From NCBI GenBank assembly GCA_002335385.1, contig DCVK01000030.1, forward strand, positions 1-32,774: a stretch of DNA of 32,774 bases. The letters are read 5' to 3'. The translations under genes and the position numbers were made by a program. The DNA comes from Candidatus Aminicenantes bacterium UBA2190. GTDB lineage: Bacteria > Acidobacteriota > Aminicenantia > UBA2199. Below are positions 29,866-32,774 of this stretch, in pieces (the first letter of the stretch is position 1; every line of letters begins with the position of its first letter). The notes below the pieces were generated by a model. That model had not been told where the DNA came from and did no database searches. It saw only the letters and a list, made by a program, of their open reading frames with translations.

Positions 29866-31671
29866 CTACTTCTGCTTCTTGAACACCAACCAGAGGTCGG
29901 GTGCGAAATAAGGCAGCAGCAGCTCGCGCAGCAGCGTGTATTTCTCCGGCCCGATCAGCGCCTTGTCGACGGCGCACTCTTGAGAAAACCGCAGCCGGCC
30001 GTTTTTTTCGACGACCAGGCCGCGGGCATAATGGCCAAGATCGTTCTTGCGCTCCACGCCCGCGGCAGCATACTCGAGCTTCAGCTCCGGCGCCGGCTCG
30101 ATGTCCAGGTACAGAGAGACCAGGAACGGCGCCTCGAGCGCCAGGGACGACTCGCGCTGGTCCAGGATGACCATGTTCTCGTTCAGGCCGGGCAGGCGGA
30201 GAGCATCCATGCTCAGGAATCCGGCGCTTGGATCCTTGAGCCACTTGCCGCTGAAGGTGACTTCGGCGCGGGTCTGCTGCCGGGTCAGCTCCAGCAGTTT
30301 CCCGACCTCCGCCTTCTCCACCGGGAAGATTCTCTTCAGGATCCCGGTGATGAACTTCCCGTGATCGGCCGTTGCCTCGTTGTAGCGGTTGAACATGCCG
30401 CGCGCCGCCACCACCAGGGTACCGGAGGCTCCCTCGGCGGTCAGCTGCACTTTGCCCGAGACATCCAAGAGGTTTTGCTCACCACTCGCCACCGGCAGCT
30501 TTTCCAGCGACCGGCCCGCGAAATTCCAGGCCGCACGCCCCTGGAGGGGATAGGGAAAGAACTCGTGCTGTTCATGGCAGGGATCGAGATAGGCCGCCGC
30601 AACGGGGACCTTCAGCCAGAATTCGCCCAGCTGCAGCGGCGTGGCGGCAGGAACGGCGAGATCGGGTCCGGCGGCGACGGCGAGCAATTCAGAGTCGATG
30701 CCGGCCTTTTTCAGCATCGCTCCCAGCAGCAGGGCCTTTTCCAGCCGCGTCGCATAATTGCCCTGGACCACGCGCTCCAGCGGTCGGGAACGCCAGCCGG
30801 TCGCCTCGACGCCCAGGCCGCAGTTCCTGATCTCGACCGCCACGATCTTCTGCAACGCGGTCAAAATCTCGGGAAGGGCCGGGTTCTGGGTTTTCAGTTT
30901 GTCGACCTTATCGGCCAGGGCCGCCGGCAGGACCTGGGATGCGTCCGCGAGCGGCAGGGCGGCGGCCCAATCGGGCGCCAGCGCAAAGGCCAGGAACGGC
31001 TCGGACCCGGCGGGTGCCAAGGGCTCGCGCGGCAGCGGCCCCAGATCAGAGAAGCGAAAAGTGTATTTCTTGACCGGCCCGTCGGTGACGATCTCCGTGA
31101 CGATCTCGCCATTGAAGCCGCCGCCTGCGAAAAACAGCTGCCGCGACGCGGGGATCCTGATCTCCAGGGTGTATTCATCGATCGGGAATGGGCGCGCCAG
31201 GACCTCGCGGCCCGAGAAAGCGGGCAGGAAGCCGGCCTGGGTATGGATGCGGTATTTCAGGTCGACCAGCGCCCCGCGCTCGAGCCCGGTGTGGGTGACC
31301 ACCATTTCGCGCAAATGGGAGAAATCGGCGAATTGGTGGGCGGGGAACGGCAGCACCTCGTTGTAAGCGTTCTCCGGCGAGGCCACCTTGCGGCCGTCGG
31401 CCATGGTGGTCTCTGACTTGAGGACCTCCAGTTTCTGGAAATCCGGGTTATAGACGATGAACGTCTCGCCCAGGGCGCGGTTGACGGCATAATAGGTATC
31501 GAGGCGCGCGCGCTGCTCGCAGTTCATGTACCAGGAGCCGTCGGCATTCAATTCATAGACGATCGCCACCTGGAGAAAGCGGGCATCATGCGTCGGCTCG
31601 GCGCCGACGGGAAGGGAGAACAGCAGGCTCGCGGCCAGGATGGCCAGGCTGAAAAGGGTCAGCCGCTTCAT
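29866..31671 (-). CDS. DUF3857-type exported protein with degenerate transglutaminase region
   Basis: A 601-residue exported protein: signal peptide at residues 1-24 (LTLFSLAILAASLLFSLPVGA), a DUF3857-like beta domain (about 30-260), then a helical region equivalent to the transglutaminase core, and a C-terminal beta domain. In the core, NYATRLEKALLLGAMLKKAGID occupies the place of the usual catalytic Cys helix but has no Cys. EFWLKV stands where the HxW motif is expected, and only the Asp (YLDP) is kept. It is thus probably non-catalytic. The ATG has GGAGGTG upstream, within the preceding gene, and overlaps its stop (ATGA). Function unknown; likely periplasmic. Confidence 0.75.
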   Translation of the reverse strand: MKRLTLFSLAILAASLLFSLPVGAEPTHDARFLQVAIVYELNADGSWYMNCEQRARLDTYYAVNRALGETFIVYNPDFQKLEVLKSETTMADGRKVASPENAYNEVLPFPAHQFADFSHLREMVVTHTGLERGALVDLKYRIHTQAGFLPAFSGREVLARPFPIDEYTLEIRIPASRQLFFAGGGFNGEIVTEIVTDGPVKKYTFRFSDLGPLPREPLAPAGSEPFLAFALAPDWAAALPLADASQVLPAALADKVDKLKTQNPALPEILTALQKIVAVEIRNCGLGVEATGWRSRPLERVVQGNYATRLEKALLLGAMLKKAGIDSELLAVAAGPDLAVPAATPLQLGEFWLKVPVAAAYLDPCHEQHEFFPYPLQGRAAWNFAGRSLEKLPVASGEQNLLDVSGKVQLTAEGASGTLVVAARGMFNRYNEATADHGKFITGILKRIFPVEKAEVGKLLELTRQQTRAEVTFSGKWLKDPSAGFLSMDALRLPGLNENMVILDQRESSLALEAPFLVSLYLDIEPAPELKLEYAAAGVERKNDLGHYARGLVVEKNGRLRFSQECAVDKALIGPEKYTLLRELLLPYFAPDLWLVFKKQK

Positions 31672-32774
31672 TTTTCACCTCCGCGGGAAAGGATGAGGGT
31701 CGATTCCATGATCTTCCTGAATTCCAGTACGCCGCTGCGCACGCTCTCCCAGTCCTCGGGCCCGTAGATCCTCTTTTTCAGGTCCAGCCGGGCCCGAATG
31801 TCCAGCCCGCCGCCGGTCTTGAACGTGCCGCTGAAATCGGCGCCGCTGCCGCTCACCTTCAGCAGGGAGGGCGGCGCCTGGACGCGCCAGGCGGACGGCA
31901 GCTTCATGGTCTCGCGCACCTCCACCTGCTGCGAGCTGCGCAGGCGAAACGGGTATTGCCGCTTCTCGGTCTCCGTGTTGAGGCGGATGAAGTTCAGCAC
32001 CCCCTGGAAAGGCAGGGAGGCGGACAGCGGGCGCACCAGGGCGGTGCGCTCCCCCTGGCGCAGGTAGCCGGGGATCTCGATCCTGAACTCGATGAGCATG
32101 GGCCTGGAGATGTCGTTGGGATCGGGGAAGGCGAGGCCGGAGACACGCGCCGCCGGGTGCAGCTGGAAGAATTCCCGCTGCAGCGCCTCGCTCCAGCGGT
32201 GGAGCGGGAAGCGGGTGAAGATGCGCCGCAAATTGGAATCGGACTGCCCCTCGGCTTCGATGCGCACGCGGCCGCGCAGGGTGCCGTCGTTGCCGACGGA
32301 GGAGTCGAGGCGGTAGCGCAGGTAATGGTTCTCCGGCGGCGAGACGGGCGTGGTCATCAGGTCGGAGCCCTCGGGGATGCCCATCAGGTACTCCTGCTGC
32401 TGCTCGGCCGACGACCACAGCTCGCGCACGCCCGGGACCCAGGTGGGGTCGAGGAGGTGGTATTTGCCATCCAACTTGACCAGGGTGACGCTGTGGTTGA
32501 ACTGGTCGGCCGGGATGCGGTCGATCCTCGAGCCGGCCATGGTCATGGCCGGGTAGGACTCGAAGCCGGCGGCGCGCAGCATGGTGACCAGCATGCCCGC
32601 CTTGTCCTTGCAGACGCCGCAGCGGTCGCGGAAGTTCATCGTCCCCTTGTGCAGGGTGTAGCCCTCGCCCGGGCCCATGGAGATGCCCGAGTAGCGGATC
32701 TCCTCGGCCACCCAGTGGGTGAGGCGCGAGATCTTTTCCCAGTCGTCCCTGGCGCCGCGGATGATCTCGTCGGT
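31668..32774 (-). CDS. Transglutaminase-like (DUF3857-associated) protein, 5' part cut by window edge
   Basis: The last 368 codons of a larger gene whose start lies beyond base 32774; the frame is open to the edge. A transglutaminase-like (papain-fold) core is intact: C55 of the visible part (RCGVCKDKAGMLVTMLRAAGF), H94 (FNHSVTLVKLDG) and D109 (YHLLDPTW). After it come about 240 residues of beta-rich sequence without recognised motifs. In related proteins an N-terminal DUF3857 domain and signal peptide precede the core, so the missing part is probably that. It is followed by its degenerate relative with an ATGA overlap, so the two are likely made together. Confidence 0.82.
   Translation of the reverse strand, partial: TDEIIRGARDDWEKISRLTHWVAEEIRYSGISMGPGEGYTLHKGTMNFRDRCGVCKDKAGMLVTMLRAAGFESYPAMTMAGSRIDRIPADQFNHSVTLVKLDGKYHLLDPTWVPGVRELWSSAEQQQEYLMGIPEGSDLMTTPVSPPENHYLRYRLDSSVGNDGTLRGRVRIEAEGQSDSNLRRIFTRFPLHRWSEALQREFFQLHPAARVSGLAFPDPNDISRPMLIEFRIEIPGYLRQGERTALVRPLSASLPFQGVLNFIRLNTETEKRQYPFRLRSSQQVEVRETMKLPSAWRVQAPPSLLKVSGSGADFSGTFKTGGGLDIRARLDLKKRIYGPEDWESVRSGVLEFRKIMESTLILSRGGEK

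Overview
The window is high-GC DNA packed with short, tightly coupled operons (many ATGA, TAATG, GTGA or TTGA overlaps) and frequent TTG/GTG starts. Lipoproteins, an OstA/LptD-like outer-membrane protein, DUF3857/transglutaminase proteins, a DUF5683-like protein and an archaeal/eukaryote-type prolyl-tRNA synthetase point to a diderm bacterium. My guess is the Acidobacteriota / Candidatus Aminicenantes neighbourhood; this comes from gene style only, and no rRNA or marker alignment was possible.

Layout. (1) 1-4628, minus: thiC, a metallo-beta-lactamase-fold hydrolase, yebC, ruvC, ruvA and ruvB (cut by the left edge), nearly all overlapping. (2) 4730-10992, plus: addA-addB, a double-strand-break helicase-nuclease pair, ending in a strong bidirectional terminator at about 11122-11166. 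(3) 11211-11742, minus: a small RRM RNA-binding protein with a very strong promoter and a leader of about 180 nt that may hold a small ORF. (4) 11764-13425, minus: queC-queD-queE for the 7-deazaguanine pathway. (5) 13463-15291, minus: mntP and an MFS exporter. (6) 15417-18434, minus: a DUF5683-like membrane protein, a beta-propeller lipoprotein and an OstA/LptD-like beta-barrel. (7) 18747-20498, plus: a membrane-anchored sulfatase-family protein. (8) 20550-23550, minus: purD-purE-mtaB. (9) 23684-28372, minus: proS-pcm-DUF192, then an FHA/zinc-ribbon protein and a degenerate AlkP-superfamily membrane protein. (10) 28373-29865: an EamA transporter gene inside a repeat-rich patch. (11) 29866-32774, minus: a transglutaminase-like protein (cut by the right edge) coupled to a DUF3857 protein that has lost the transglutaminase catalytic residues.

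Most of the window is housekeeping: recombination and repair (RuvABC, AddAB), purine and thiamine synthesis, tRNA modification and charging, and envelope functions. I do not see a defence island, phage, CRISPR array, insertion sequence or tRNA/rRNA gene.

The less ordinary features are these. Three intergenic 7-bp-period tandem repeats have unrelated unit sequences. A family of 18-bp REP-like arms, paired into palindromes, brackets the EamA gene. Several sigma70-type promoters share a TTGnnn-(17/18)-TATAAT-like layout; two of them place the start codon at the predicted transcription start (leaderless mRNAs for queC and the FHA gene). Two tiny upstream ORFs have stops that overlap the start region of the next gene. 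Two envelope proteins look like pseudoenzymes.
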